Source: Pestalotiopsis fici W106-1 (Eukaryota; Ascomycota; Sordariomycetes; Amphisphaeriales; Sporocadaceae). From it: a stretch of 64,000 bases of DNA. The DNA is taken from positions 434,001 to 498,000 of the forward strand of contig NW_006917103.1 of NCBI RefSeq assembly GCF_000516985.1, read 5' to 3'. This document shows, piece by piece, positions 1 through 12,300 of this stretch. Every line of letters starts with the position of its first letter. The first letter of the stretch is position 1. A program made the translations under genes and the position numbers. The notes beneath the pieces are model-generated. The model was given only the letters and a program-made list of their open reading frames with translations, made no database searches and was not told where the DNA came from.

Positions 1-2221
1 TCTCAAGGGTGTCTGGTATTATTCCGGTTTATGGCCTTCAGCTCCGTGGCCCATCTTGATCGTTCATGCGTTGGCTCACCACCACCACTCGCATGTGCTT
101 GGACAACGTCAACGTTGGATCTCGGCGGATTGGATCGAGATGTTGCAGCTATGTGTGACATGCAAAGGTTGAGTCGTTGAGAAAGCAGCCATTTATTTCC
201 CTCTTTGTCCTTCTTGTCACGGCACAGGAAAACCCATTCGTGTAAGTAGAAAGATGGGCAGACGAGTGCAGATTTATACTTTGTATTCTGTGCAGTCCTC
301 TAGGCTAGAACATAGGGTCCTTGGCCATATCCCCAGCAATACTCTTTGCATGGAATTGCCATGACCCTGTGTAGATCAGCTAGTCGTGTCACTTTTCAGG
401 GCTCTTCCGTCTTCGTGTGTGATTTCGATACGGGACGGGCGAAGGCTTTTCTTTTCTTTCTTCCTCTCTTCAAGCTTTAAGCTCTGAGATACTTTTAAGC
501 GCAACCACACTGCCGGAGCCATACATATGGCATCAGGTTCAGAGGTAGGGATGCATTGAGAGGAGGTAATACTCCGATGGACCACCCCAGGCCAGCCAGG
601 ACGTGTCGCTTGACGATGCCGACTTGCAGATCTAGCCATCCACTGGTGTCAGGGGTTTGTCCTGACGCATCGTCGGCGGTGGTGTAGTGTAGTGTGAGAT
701 GGTTGGCGTGGATCGCTGTCAATCAGAGTCAAAAACTAGAAAGGATAAACCAAGATCGTGATTTCAGTCACTAGCTCAGTCCTCAAAATCAGAGGACTGT
801 GGCCAGTTGAGCCAGTTTGTGAAGCTGCTTGGCTTGCCTGGTTGCTAAGAGCTGAACAACGGCACTAAGGTTGAGTGGCGTCTGCGGCTCGGGCACCATG
901 AACGTCATAGACTGTTGAATCTGGGGAAAACTGTGCTGGGTGCGGAAATTGGTACTAAATTAGAGCTGTTTGCCATGGTACTGTACTTAACAAGATAGCT
1001 GACAAGTTGGAAGTTCCTGCTTTGATGCACTTACTACTGAGCTATTGCGATGATGCAACTGATGCCCTGATACATAATGCTGAAAATGTTTATTCATATA
1101 CCTACACATAATCTTTTTTCTCTTGCGCTTATGGATCCTGTCTCAGTGACAAGGACCCCTGTTACCCTATCTGGAGAGCTGAAAGCGGCCCCATGTAAAT
1201 CTCATACCGATTGCCCGATTTCACTCGATTTTTTTGATAGCTGCTCCAAAGACAGCGAAGCGGAAAAAATAAAAAGGTCTGGGAGGCCACATATTACGCG
1301 TCGCATGCTGATGATCAACGGTTAAAGCTGCCGATATACCAGCCTCAAGTGCCATCAGCTTGCCAGTCATACATATAGCGTGTACCTACGTAATAATTCA
1401 TCCAATGATACATGTCTATGTTGCTGCCGGCTTCGGCCTGCTTCATTCAATGGATAATTCACTTTTTAGATTGCTCATGGACTGCGATGAGTAGTATACT
1501 GCCAATCCGTGCTTGACGACTTTGGCGCTATTCCGATTTACCATCTGCTTGCTTGTTACTGCAGTGATCGGCCCGCGTAAACTCTGTGTGTTAGTCTGCT
1601 GTAGTTAGATGACCCTCGTGTAACGGCAGGACCGCTGCAGCAGTGTAATCATGTTTAATTTTTTTTTAAATGCCGAGAAGCAATACCACTTCACCAGTGA
1701 TGGCTTCATGTCAGCTCACACTCCCCCTGCCTGCTATCCGTTGCATACCTTCGCTGCCCCAGCCTACACAGGTGTGAGGGAGCTTACAGGTTCTGGACTC
1801 GTGCTTCCATGGACATCGTCAGAACCAGGGATGAGTGAGCGGCACCTCGCGTCATCCCTACCTTCCCGTCTGCAGTAGGGTTTCATCTGGGAAAGAAAGA
1901 AAAGAGAATGGCGTCCATTTTCTCTGTGGTATAGTAGTCGATCGCAGACACCCTGTCTCGCCTGTGATGATTGATCTGGCCCACTACTATGTCTCCGATA
2001 CCCTGGCAAGCCTGGCGATTTTCCAGCCAGAGCCCCATCCAAGCTGTCAATTTGCATGAGAACCACAATTTCTTCCAAGCCATCCAAGCCATCTGCAAAT
2101 CCAACAAGCGATCGCAAGGTAAAAGGGAGAACTAAAATATCGATTAGCTAACTAGATCGAGTTGTCAGTCGTCCCTCAGACCAGACTATTGGCGTCGTGT
2201 GGCAGCTCCGAAATTGGAATG

Positions 2222-2239
2222 AAAAAAAAAAAAAAAAAA
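2222..2239 (+). repeat. Homopolymer A(18) run
   Basis: Eighteen consecutive A residues, seen directly; in one frame they would read as six lysines. There is no adjacent coding remnant or target-site duplication suggesting a retroposon tail, so it is best treated as a simple repeat. Confidence 0.85.
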
Positions 2240-2809
2240 CCAATTTGCATGTGTACATGCTCAGACGCGTGCCAATCCAACAGCTCAGCACCCGCCCGGC
2301 CGGCCGCCTATCCATCCATGCATCCATGCTCGCCATGTCTGTCCACGCACCATGGCCTTGCTTCGAGCTTGACTTGTGGCACTCGACCAGCATCTAGACC
2401 AGATCAATGCCATTCAAGTTCCCTAAATTGATCGATGGACAAAGGGGGCCCCAGCGAAACAGCGCGTAACCGCTAACGTCAAAGTCTTTCATAGGCGCCG
2501 GGTAGCCTGAGTGGTACCTTTCCTACCTACTGCTTCCACTGATCGATAGTTACCTTATTAGCTCGAGTTGAGCTTATGACGTATTGCAACAAGGTGTTTC
2601 ACGTCACCACAAGCCCGTGAATCAAGCTTCAGATCCAATCTCAAAGGGAATCAGTCGATTGATTGTCTGGCTGGCTACGTCCACTACACACGTACCAGCC
2701 TTTCTTGGTTTACACTGCATTTTCTACGTGTATGTACTTGTTAGCTAGCCGTTACGCGCTGCCTCTGTCCATCTTTCATGCCGTGCGTCTCTGGGTCCTG
2801 AACGCCTCC

Positions 2810-2815
2810 TATAAA
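2810..2815 (+). promoter_or_regulatory. Possible TATA box of the HAM1-like gene
   Basis: TATAAA lies about 225 bases before the ATG at 3040. It is followed by pyrimidine-rich sequence and then an A/C-rich leader. Position and sequence fit a core promoter, but no transcript start can be read from sequence alone. Confidence 0.35.
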
Positions 2816-3039
2816 CACTACCACATCCCCAGCACTCGACGAGTTTGTTTGTTCTTTTCCATCTTTCACGTAATCATATACCACTGATTTCCTTGTGATA
2901 CCCCATTTCCGCTTTGTATTCGCCGTACCAGCAATACCTACCTACTCTAATCTCAAAAACCAAATACAATTACCAGCAAGAACAACCACTACCTTGTACC
3001 TATCAACATCACATTGAACAACAACATCAATTGGACACA

Positions 3040-5738
3040 ATGGCGACCGTTAACAGACCAACGGATATCAAACAGAAGGAGGCTGATGTCAACCGCAAGC
3101 TGCAAATTTACGGCATCATCAACGCATTCCAGAATGGCAAGGTGCCATCGGTACGTCTGCCAGGATCTTTCCTCGTCTTTCAGTCGCGCGTGGGGAAGTA
3201 CTAATAGAACAAATTATACAGAACGAGCAAATTGATGTGGCACTGAACAGTTTTCTTGCCTCCAGGGCTCTCTCCAAGCCCTCGGACAAGTTGTCGGCAG
3301 AAGGTCGTGCACTAGTCAACGATTTCCGGGAAGTTGTCCAGCAAGCAAAGAATCTGTTGCTCTCCAAGAACGAGGGCAACTTGCTGCAGGACTTCATCTA
3401 CCAGACCACCCAATTCAACCCAAACAGTGTCAGCACACCCAATGCTCCCATTACCAAGGATGCCGCCAAGCAACATGGCGACAAGGCACTCGAGGGTCTT
3501 CGCACTCTCGGCACTTTGCTCATCACCAACGGTCAATTCCGTAAGCTTCTGAACGATGGTGTCCTCCTTCTTCGGGATATGGCTGGTGATGCCGCTTCAA
3601 ACGCTGCACAAAAAGTGAGACCTTCTGAGGAGAAGTTGTCTCAGATTGACCACCCTGCCCAGGACAATACATGGCATGAGGCCCCCGACTTCTCCAAGGA
3701 GAACGTCAAGGCTCAAATCAACAGCGCCTACAAGGGAAACCCGAAGAAGGATGCCCAGGATGTGGCCGCTGCCGGTCTCGATGCTGCGCAGCCCAGTGCC
3801 TCGGGAGCCAACACCACCGCCGGTACCGACGCTGCCCGTGGCACCGCACAGCAGCACCTGGATCGCAATGTCGACCCCGAAACGCAACAGCAGCTGAAGG
3901 AGACAAAGGAGAATGGCAAGGAGACTGCCGCTCAGTACCGTGCTCGTGCTAAGCAATACTTGGGCAACAAAGTGCCCGAGGAGCGCCGCGACCAGATCAT
4001 CTGGCGCCTGAAGGTACTTGCCCCCTTAATCGAATCAAATTTAAACATGATTACTGACGCTATTCTGTAGAAAATGGTTCTGGAATGCCAGCAGCACCCC
4101 GACTACCAGCAGGCCATCTCTACTCTGCTTGATCTTGCCGAGGAGTACGGCGGTCACGGTAGACATCTCGCCTCGGGCAGCACCGGTACCGTCCAGCAGA
4201 CACGCTCCAGCCTTGCTCAGGCTGAAGCTGACTTGAAGACTCTGATTGAGAGATTTGCCAATGGCACTTCAAGCGATGACTTCTTTGCCTCGCTCAATGC
4301 CATTTACGATGACGCTGACAAGGATCCCGAGCTGAAGAACTGGTTCAAGTCATTTGATGCTTATGTCCGCAAGTGCCTGCAACAGGAGGGTTTCATCATG
4401 CAAAATGCTTCTACGGAGGAGTGGAACCGTCTGTACGACCACGGCAACTACCTCCTTCGTAACAAGTACCGCGGCCACACTGACCGCATCGTTGATGAGG
4501 TCAAGTTCCTTGCTGGCCAGTTCGACGAAGACCCTGCCAACAGAAACTTTGCCGCTTCCCTCCAGAAGTTGTTCAATGATCTCGGCAACGATGCTAACGG
4601 CAAGCCCACTTTCAAGCCTCACTTGGTCAAGGATTTGACCGACATTATCCTGCCTGCTGCGTTTGAGAACATTGCCTACATTCCTATCCCGCGCATTGAG
4701 TACACCGATCCTCAGATTGATGCTGTCATTGAGAACTTGGTCCTCGAAAGCGACAACTTCATGCCCAATGTGCTCGAGATTGCCAGCGACAACTATTTCC
4801 GCTGGGGACGCAAGAAGATCACAAACAAGAACAAGAACACCATCGATGTCAAGGTCGCCGGTATTCAGATGGACCTGCGCGATGTCAGCTACCACGTCAA
4901 GCGCAAGCAGGGATTCCCCTCCATTACCGATACTGGTGTTGCCAACATCTTCATGGGTGGCGATGGATTCAGCTTCCGCATGAAGTTGAGCACTGCCGAC
5001 AAGTCTGACAAGCAGCACTTCTTCAAGCTCGAGAGTGTGAATGTTGACGTTAAGAACCTGAAGATCAAGCTGGTTAAGTCTAACCACAAGGCTCTCTTTG
5101 GTCTTGTCAAGCCTGCCATGCTCAAGGTGCTCCGTCCTGTCATCCAGAAGGTTGCCGAGAAGCAGCTCAAGGAGCAGTTCAACCAGTTCGACCAGCTCAT
5201 GTACCAGGTGCGCCAGGAGGCTGACCGCGCTCTTGACGAGGCTCGCGAGGATCCTTCTCAGGCTCCCAACATTTATCAGCGTTACGTCACTGCTCTTCAG
5301 AAGCAGCTTCTCCAGGGCAAGAAGAAGGCTGAGGATGCTGTTGCCGACAAGAAGGTCAACATGGCTGTTACTCAAGAGGACAGCATCTTCCCCAACATCA
5401 AGCTACCTGGTGGAATCAGTTCCAAGGCCACTGAGTACAAGGAGTTGGCTCGTAAGGGCGACAAGTGGGAGAGTCCCGTCTTCTCCATTGGCTCTGCCAG
5501 CAAGAGCACTGATTTGCCCAAGGCCCCCCAGGTCGTGCGCAAGCCCCATGATACTGCCAACCCGAATGCTGCTCCCGCCAACGGCTACGGCCATGTGAAC
5601 GGAGGTGCCCTCAACAGCGGCTATCCTGCCAACGGATCTTACAATGGCAATGCTTTGAACAGCGGCCTGAACGGAACCAGCAAGCCCCTGAATGCCAACG
5701 GTATCAACTCTGCTGGCGCAAACACTGTCACGATCTAG
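3040..5738 (+). CDS. HAM1-like domain protein (HAM1_N/HAM1_C family)
   Basis: Three exons (3040-3150, 3222-4013, 4071-5738), both introns in phase 0 with GTACGT and GTACTT donors, give 856 residues. The N-terminal half is helical and charged. The long conserved region (about residues 300-760) matches my memory of the fungal HAM1-like N- and C-terminal families, formerly DUF4449. The stretch around residues 640-675 (FGLVKPAMLKVLRP and following) looks like part of a lipid-binding tube fold, which is inference. The last 100 residues are a Gly/Asn/Ala-rich low-complexity tail with YGHVNGG and GYPANGSYNG. No signal peptide or membrane segment is seen, so a cytosolic or peripheral membrane protein is likely. 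The start was chosen at ATG 3040 because the A/C-rich leader ends there and ACACAATGGCG is a good fungal context. The precise role is unknown. Confidence 0.85.
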
Positions 5739-8323
5739 GAAAAGTTGAGAAATGTGCCAACTCATGTTGGAAATCCAAAATAATCATTAGTGGAGAGTGC
5801 AGATGAAATAATACCCCGTTGCAGCATGGATGGATGACGCGGAGGATACAACACGAACGATACCTTTTGCAATTCCCTTTGTCATTTGCTTTTGAACACC
5901 CCACTAGCAGTAATTCAGAATGATATATGAATTAATGAATACGCATTACAATTCAATAATTTGAACCCATTAGCTTGTAACAAACGCTCAACACGGAGTT
6001 CGTGATATCCAATGACTGACGGTTAAAATAATCCTGCAAAAGTACGAAACCACTCTCGTCAGTAATGATTTCGCAGATACAATTTGCTAGATGCTGAACG
6101 TTACAGAAAAGCTTACCCAACTCAATCCTGCAACTATCAAGAATTAGGTCCTTGGGGCTGTGGGCTAGGACTTGGTGTTGGACTTGCTGTGTTGTCATAG
6201 CCACTACGGGATTTCTCGCCTTGCAGCCATGGGCAGATTGAACTGTTGCGATGGACCTGGAGAACTGCTCGACTGTTGTCTTGCTGGGCGAATCCCATGA
6301 TTTTATATATGTATCAAGGAAAGAGGTCTGCGTTTCTTTCGCTTTTCAAGCTCGATGTTGGGTGAATTGTGTGAATTTGGGAGTGCGATTGAGCTGGCAT
6401 ATATATGTCAAACACGACTGTGATTTTCTTGCTTGTCTAGTACAATATGTAATATGGTCCTCATGGCTCATACTTAATACTCTCATGTTGATAAGCATTT
6501 TCACTTTGTTTATTCATGGAGGGCCTTTGTCTGTTCCTTGTAGACTATTGATGAGACCTGTTCAATGTGGCTTACACGCCAGGATCTTCTCGGCGCTCCC
6601 GAGTGACAAAGAAAAGAGCACAGGGCCGAATGTGGTAGATATGCAGGTGGTTTGGGAGGAACTTTTGCTTAGTGGAAATATATTATAGCCTGTTGTGGTA
6701 GAAGATGCTCCTTCTGGTGCTTTAGAGTGTTCGGCCTCCAGATTGTTTTTGTAAATGATCACATGACCATCAAGACTCGAGGGCTGAAGTCAAAGACGTG
6801 TTGGCTTGCATGAATCATATTACAGTCTATTTCGTCACATTTTAGAAGCGTGCTAGTGAGAAACAGATATAGACCTTTGATAAATAAGCAGGAAAAGAAA
6901 ACCAAATCTGAATCGATCAACTTTTGCTCTCACGTATTCCTCACAAATCAACACGATCTACATCTAGACATCAAGATATATTTTGGTGTACTCAATTGAG
7001 TTTCTGGATTAGCTTTAATCTCGTGGACATTCCATAGCGTGTTGCTTTGTTGTATGATATTGGCCTCTTCAGCCTCATGGCTCCTGTCAAGAATTAGAGA
7101 GCCACTCGCCAGACCCCAATTACTCGAAAAGTCCATGCCTCTTGGCTCCTAGTCGAATTTTAGAATTGCAAGGTAATGTAGGGACACTATAGAAACGTCT
7201 TGTTCACTCCTTGTTTCCGTTGTAGCAGCCCATAAGATAATCAAGCCTTCATTCCTGTATCATACATGACGAGAAGGATTAGTGGGCATGAGCATTACCT
7301 GAAGCGAAGGATCTATATAGTATAGACGTATATACCCTCCGATACAAGCGTAATATGGTTGCATGTTATGTATCCACCGAAAGCACAGAGAAAAAGTTCT
7401 TTGCTCCTTCTGATACAGCCTGTGCGCCAACGAACAAAGAAGTGCTCTCGATAATGCAGATTCGGCAGTTTGGGCAACTTGGGCAACTTGATTCCTCCGA
7501 AAGTTCTGCAACCAAATTTTTACAACACAACAGTCTAAGGACAAGGTAACGCGAGTTTTTCAAGACTAATCAAATTAAATATTTGATGGCTGGTTGTCAT
7601 ACATATTAAAGACGACCATTGCAGCTATTCAGAAAATAGAATTCTGCAAATGTCTAATGTGGAGCTTGGCCGTGATTTATGATTGTATTTCCGGCATAGG
7701 CATGGACAACCCTATGGCACGGAGCATTCCAAGACGTGCGATCTGCTTTCCGTGCAATTTTATACAGATTGGAAAAGGACAGCAGCTGTAAGGTAACGAG
7801 TGTCGAGCCTTCATGTTTACAGTCCTGATGATGTGCATGTGCTTGCTGTCTGATGCAGGTACAGCAGAGCACCACCCAACATGTGTGGTAAGTACATGCC
7901 CATGGTAGTGTAACCACGTAGAAGGAGCACTTTACCTTGGTGAAATAGCGCGCCGCGGGATTTGGACTGCCTAAGCGGGTACCTAATCGGAATTTTCACA
8001 GGTACATTTTAGTGCTTTTAGCGCAAAGATACCCGCGTAGCAGGCGCATCAGCTCGCTCCTGCGCCGGGAGCTGCGGTAGGTGGGTGGGTGCCCATGTGG
8101 GTTACACGACTTCGATGCGCCCAATCCCCGCCAGTCCATTTACGCGCAATAAGGCAAACGCGACCACCATCTCTTTCTTGATTTGACTGACCCATGCTTT
8201 CCCCAATGCGGGATGCCAAAGTATCAAAACAACTTTGTGTCCACCTTGTTGATTTGAGTACTTCCTCGCCAAAGACTTTGTGTCCCTCCGCCAAATGGCA
8301 CAAACATTGTCTCACATAACTGG
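5739..8323. other. Intergenic region, AT-rich, no gene seen
   Basis: About 2.6 kb between the HAM1-like and PIF1 genes. Frames of up to about 145 codons exist (for example 6251-6688) but lack any family resemblance or splice logic. A 9-bp tandem repeat (TTGGGCAAC twice) sits near 7468-7487. Nothing else is recognisable. Confidence 0.55.
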
Positions 8324-11125
8324 ATGAACACCCGACAACTCTCCACCCTGCCTTCGAGACCCTTCCTCGCGCTGCGCCTGCGACTTCTGAATATCCAACC
8401 GTCATCGCCCTTCCGTCTTCCTCCTCAGCGACGCAGAACCCATGTCCATGCCTTCTCGACATCTGCCTCCTCAGAAGCTCCCGGAGTCATGTTGAGCAAG
8501 GCTAATCGCAAGTACGAGGCTTCCAAGCCTGTCGCCGCCGCTCAGCCCGACCTAAAGAAGGAGCTCTTTCCCTCCAGTAGCCCGGCCTACCGCGATGGGA
8601 ATATCTCGGATTTCGCCAAGCAACGGAGCAGCCAATCGTCCATTACAGGCGGGAGGCTCAGTCAAAATGCTTTCGCCAGTGCGACTCGAGGGTCTTCGAA
8701 GGCACACGGTCTACCTCTAAACCCAAGATCAGATAATCCTGGTTCACGATCTGTGCACACCAATTCAGTGACAAGTTTCGTGAAGCCCACGTCGGGCCTC
8801 CAATCGCTTCTTGCCCGGTCCGATTCCTTCAAGGACGAGCCTGTTAGCAGTACTGCTCCTAGCGCAGCAGCCTCATCGATCGATTCGATCTATATAGGCG
8901 ATGATGACTTTAGTGACGATGAGAACCTTGAACTGAGCTTCCAACGTCCCGAGGCACTCCCTCCGCCCTCGCTTCCGCGACAGAGACCACCTAATACGCC
9001 GCCAGTTCAATCATACGTGCCATCTCCTGCCACATCAACCACACAATTTCCATGGACATCGTCACCTTTGGAACACTGGCATCCGCCTCCGAACCCTCAA
9101 AGACATGTACAAAAGCGCGAATCTCCCGAAGATATCCAATCCGTACCGGTCGCAGCGCCTGTAGCCAAGAAACGGAAACTCCCTCCTAATTTCACAAAGA
9201 AGGAAGTTGAGAAGAAAGTTGAGAAGAAAGTTGACCTCTTTGCCGGGGCTAGCAACTCGAGGCAGTACAAGAACACGACTGTGAAGAAGGAAATTGGCAC
9301 GAAGCAGGAGAGCAACGATGAGGATCGGTTTGTCTCTTCAAAGTCAACAGCCACTCCTGCGACTAAGGTGAAACCAACACCAGCATGGGAAACCACCCCT
9401 GGCGCTCTTCAAGCAAAGAAGAATCAGCTCAGAAACCAGAGCAAGATCAAGTCCGAGTCTCAGACAGATCTCTCTATGGAAGAGATCAGACAAGCTACAG
9501 CAGATCATCATGCCACTCTTCACAAAGTTTCTCATTCCGCCATGTCCCTTAGCGCCGAGCAACAACAGGTGCACGAATTGGTAGTTGACAAAGGGCAGAG
9601 TGTCTTTTTCACCGGTCCTGCTGGAACTGGTAAATCAATATTGATGAGAGCAATTGTTGCCAGCTTAAAGCGGAAATGGGCTCGCGATCCGGAGCGGGTA
9701 AGCATTACAGCTTCAACCGGACTTGCAGCGTGCCACATTGGTGGTCAGACACTTCATAGTTTTTCTGGTATCGGTCTAGGAAAGGAAGACGTCCCCACGC
9801 TTGTGAAAAAGATTCGGAGGAATGCCAAAGCCAAAAACCGTTGGTTGAAAACAAGAGTTCTCATTATGGATGAGGTTTCCATGGTTGATGGCGACTTATT
9901 TGACAAATTGGATCAAATTGCGCGCCAAATCCGCAACAATGGACGCCCATGGGGCGGAATCCAACTTGTCATCACTGGCGACTTTTTCCAACTACCGCCA
10001 GTGCCCGACAGAAACAAGCGTGATACGAAGTTTGCCTTCGATGCCGCTACATGGAGCACTTCCATCGATCACACGATTGGTTTGACACAGGTATTTCGTC
10101 AGAAAGACCATGGTGAGTATTGTGTAGCTGTTCCTCATTGCCACCATGTTTACTAACTGGCCACAGAATTCGCCGAAATGCTCAACGAAATGCGCCTTGG
10201 AAGAGTCAGCGAACAGACAGTACAGACGTTTAGGAGTCTCTCGAGACCGCTTGTGTACGACGATGGAATCACTGCCACTGAGCTCTTCCCAACCCGAGGA
10301 GAGGTTGAGTCATCCAACTCGATGCGACTACGGGCCCTGCCCGGTGAAATTCGCACATTTGCAGCGCAAGACTCGGGAGACCCCAACATTCGCGACAAGT
10401 TGCTGGAAAACATGATGGCACCCAAAACTATCGATCTGAAGAAAGGCGCGCAGGTCATGCTCATCAAGAACCTAGACGACACTCTAGTCAACGGAACACT
10501 CGGCAAAGTGATTGGTTTCAGCAGCGAGGCATTTTTTACTGCCAATCCCTCAAAGTTTGATTTGAGCGTCGCGGACTTGGTCGACGAATCCATGAAGAAG
10601 ATCAAATCTTTTGCGGTCAGAGATTCATCCTTGAAAGATTTGACAGAGTATCCTGTTGTCGAATTTCACGCCGCAGATGGCAGTTTCCGTGTTATGCATG
10701 TCACACCAGAGGAATGGAAGGTCGAGCTGCCCAACGGAGAAGTCCAAGCCAAACGCACTGCGCTACCCATGATCTTGGCGTGGGCTCTGTCAATTCACAA
10801 AGCCCAGGGACAGACACTGGAGCGAGTAAAGGTCGACCTTGGCAAGATTTTTGAGAAAGGGCAGGCTTATGTCGCCCTCAGCCGTGCAACCAGCAAGGAT
10901 GGACTAGAAGTACAGCGCTTCGACAAGAGCAAGGTCATGGCTCACCCAAAGGTCATTCAATTCTACAACAAACTGTACAGTCCGGATTCGATTGTACAGA
11001 AGAAGAAGAAGCCAGCCACTATTTCCGATTTTGCGCACAAGGGAAAATCCCAGTCATCTATCAAGGCTCGAAAACAGGCCATTGAGCTTGATGATGAGGA
11101 GGAGGCTATGGCCTACTACGCTTGA
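8324..11125 (+). CDS. PIF1: PIF1/RRM3-family 5'-3' DNA helicase
   Basis: Two exons (8324-10112, 10167-11125) around a 54-bp intron with GTGAGT donor and TACTAAC branch site; 915 residues. This superfamily 1B helicase acts in mitochondrial DNA maintenance, G-quadruplex unwinding and telomere control. Walker A GPAGTGKS is at residues 431-438, followed by Walker B MDEVSMVDG, a QVFRQKD motif at the exon junction, and the C-terminal motifs HKAQGQTLE and YVALSRATSKDGLEV. Residues 1-55 are rich in Arg/Ser/Leu without acidic residues until E51, like a mitochondrial presequence. A second ATG follows at residue 56 (8489), giving a plausible nuclear form. Residues 60-400 are a disordered, Ser/Pro-rich region with a lysine-rich KVEKKVEKKV repeat. 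The C terminus ends in an acidic patch (ELDDEEEA). Confidence 0.95.
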
Positions 11126-11629
11126 TGGTATATATAAAGGCAACTGGCTTGGAAGTTTCCAAGATGTGGCGTTTACTGGTGTCCATGTCCTTTACTGCGA
11201 GTCTTGCTGGCTGGCTCGCCGCTGGAACCTGTGCATGAGAGTCGAATATTGTTTAGACATACCCTGGTGCATCATTTCTGCTTTAGACCAAAGAGTACAT
11301 GGCTCTGTTGCAATATACTATGATCCTCGGCGTATTCAAGTGATTGGCGATATATCATTCACAACCAGCAAACGGAAATGAAAACATTCACGAATGAACC
11401 CAATGCATGAAGAAGTCATGGTTATTTTGGTTGGGCTTATATGCAAACAAGACTTTGGCTGCAAATTGGTGCAATTGTGCTTTGACCTTTGTTAGGCCGT
11501 TCGAAACTGAGATTGTTTCATCGACAAATGGTGGAGAGCGAGCATATTCTAGCATTTTGCCAAATTCACCATATCTCACACCATTTTATTTCAATCTTGA
11601 ACAGCTTATCAAATTATATCAACTTGAAG
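11126..11629. other. Intergenic PIF1-MAPEG spacer
   Basis: About 500 bases holding the PIF1 3' region and the promoter of the MAPEG gene. No distinct coding or RNA feature is seen. Confidence 0.5.
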
Positions 11630-12300
11630 ATGGAATCAATAAGAGGGAATTTTACATTCTTTACGGTAAGTTGGATGTCATTCCTATAATTTCCTACAGA
11701 CCATATATGTACCTATGCTGCCTACATGACTATCTGGCCGCTTAAAGCTACAATGTGCTATGTGATTTTGCAACGTATGCACGCATCGAGACTTATCACT
11801 TTTATATAATCAGGTACCCTTGGCATTTGTCATCCTCTTCATACCGAAGCTTTATAGCTTCTGGCTCGGTGGTCGGTATCTGGATCCGGCAAGCCCCAAG
11901 ACGTACCAACCATCCATTCTTGCCGCCGATGATTTAGACCACAAGGTAAGCCCTTCGTCTTACTCCCCAATATTTACCTGCTGCGGCTGTCTTTATTACT
12001 GCTGAACTAGACAACAAGGTCAAGTCCCGCATCCTCCGTGCCGAGGCCGCCTTTGCCAATGGCCTCGAGACCTTTGGTCTGTACGCCGCGGCGGTGGCCT
12101 CAGTCAATGCCGCACCTGTCCACCCGGCGCTGGCCAACGGTCTGGCGGGCGCGTACCTCGGACTGCGGGCCGCGTATAACCTCGTCTACGTGGTGCTGCA
12201 GGACGACCCGCGATGGGCGCTGGTGCGTAGCGCGCTCTGGTTTGCGGGCGTGGGCGTGGTGCTGGCCATGTTTGGTGTCGCGGGCGCTGCTGTGTATTAA
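11630..12300 (+). CDS. MAPEG-family membrane protein
   Basis: Three exons (11630-11665, 11814-11945, 12019-12300), all junctions in phase 0, encode 149 residues, the usual size for the MAPEG family (membrane-associated proteins in eicosanoid and glutathione metabolism). A hydrophobic first segment (VPLAFVILFIPKLYSFW) precedes the conserved loop RILRAEAAFANGLETFGLYA, which matches the family's R-x-x-A-x-x-N-x-x-E core. Three further hydrophobic stretches follow and end at AGAAVY. The 36-nt first exon was inferred because it supplies a start and joins in frame to the second through a GTAAGT donor. The second intron ends at an AAG acceptor (12018). Fungal members of this type are unassigned, so a glutathione-dependent activity is possible but not shown. 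The last exon is much more GC-rich than the first two. Confidence 0.8.

Larger units (their letters stand above)
1..3039. other. Gene-free region upstream of the HAM1-like gene
   Basis: Only short, low-complexity frames occur on both strands and none resembles a protein family. The stretch holds an 18-base A run near 2222-2239, short CATCCAAG-type repeats near 2075-2095, and in its last 250 bases the likely promoter and leader of the downstream gene. No RNA gene or mobile-element remnant is recognisable. Confidence 0.6.

Noticed and set aside
2222..2239. A(18) run as a retroposon tail
   Set aside because: No coding remnant, no target-site duplication and no element upstream of it.
4350..5375. 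341-codon open frame on the minus strand
   Set aside because: It is antisense to the HAM1-like gene and is a Leu/Val-rich mirror of its codon bias with no family resemblance.
6251..6688. 145-codon plus-strand frame
   Set aside because: Composition is random-like and AT-rich, with no recognisable motif.
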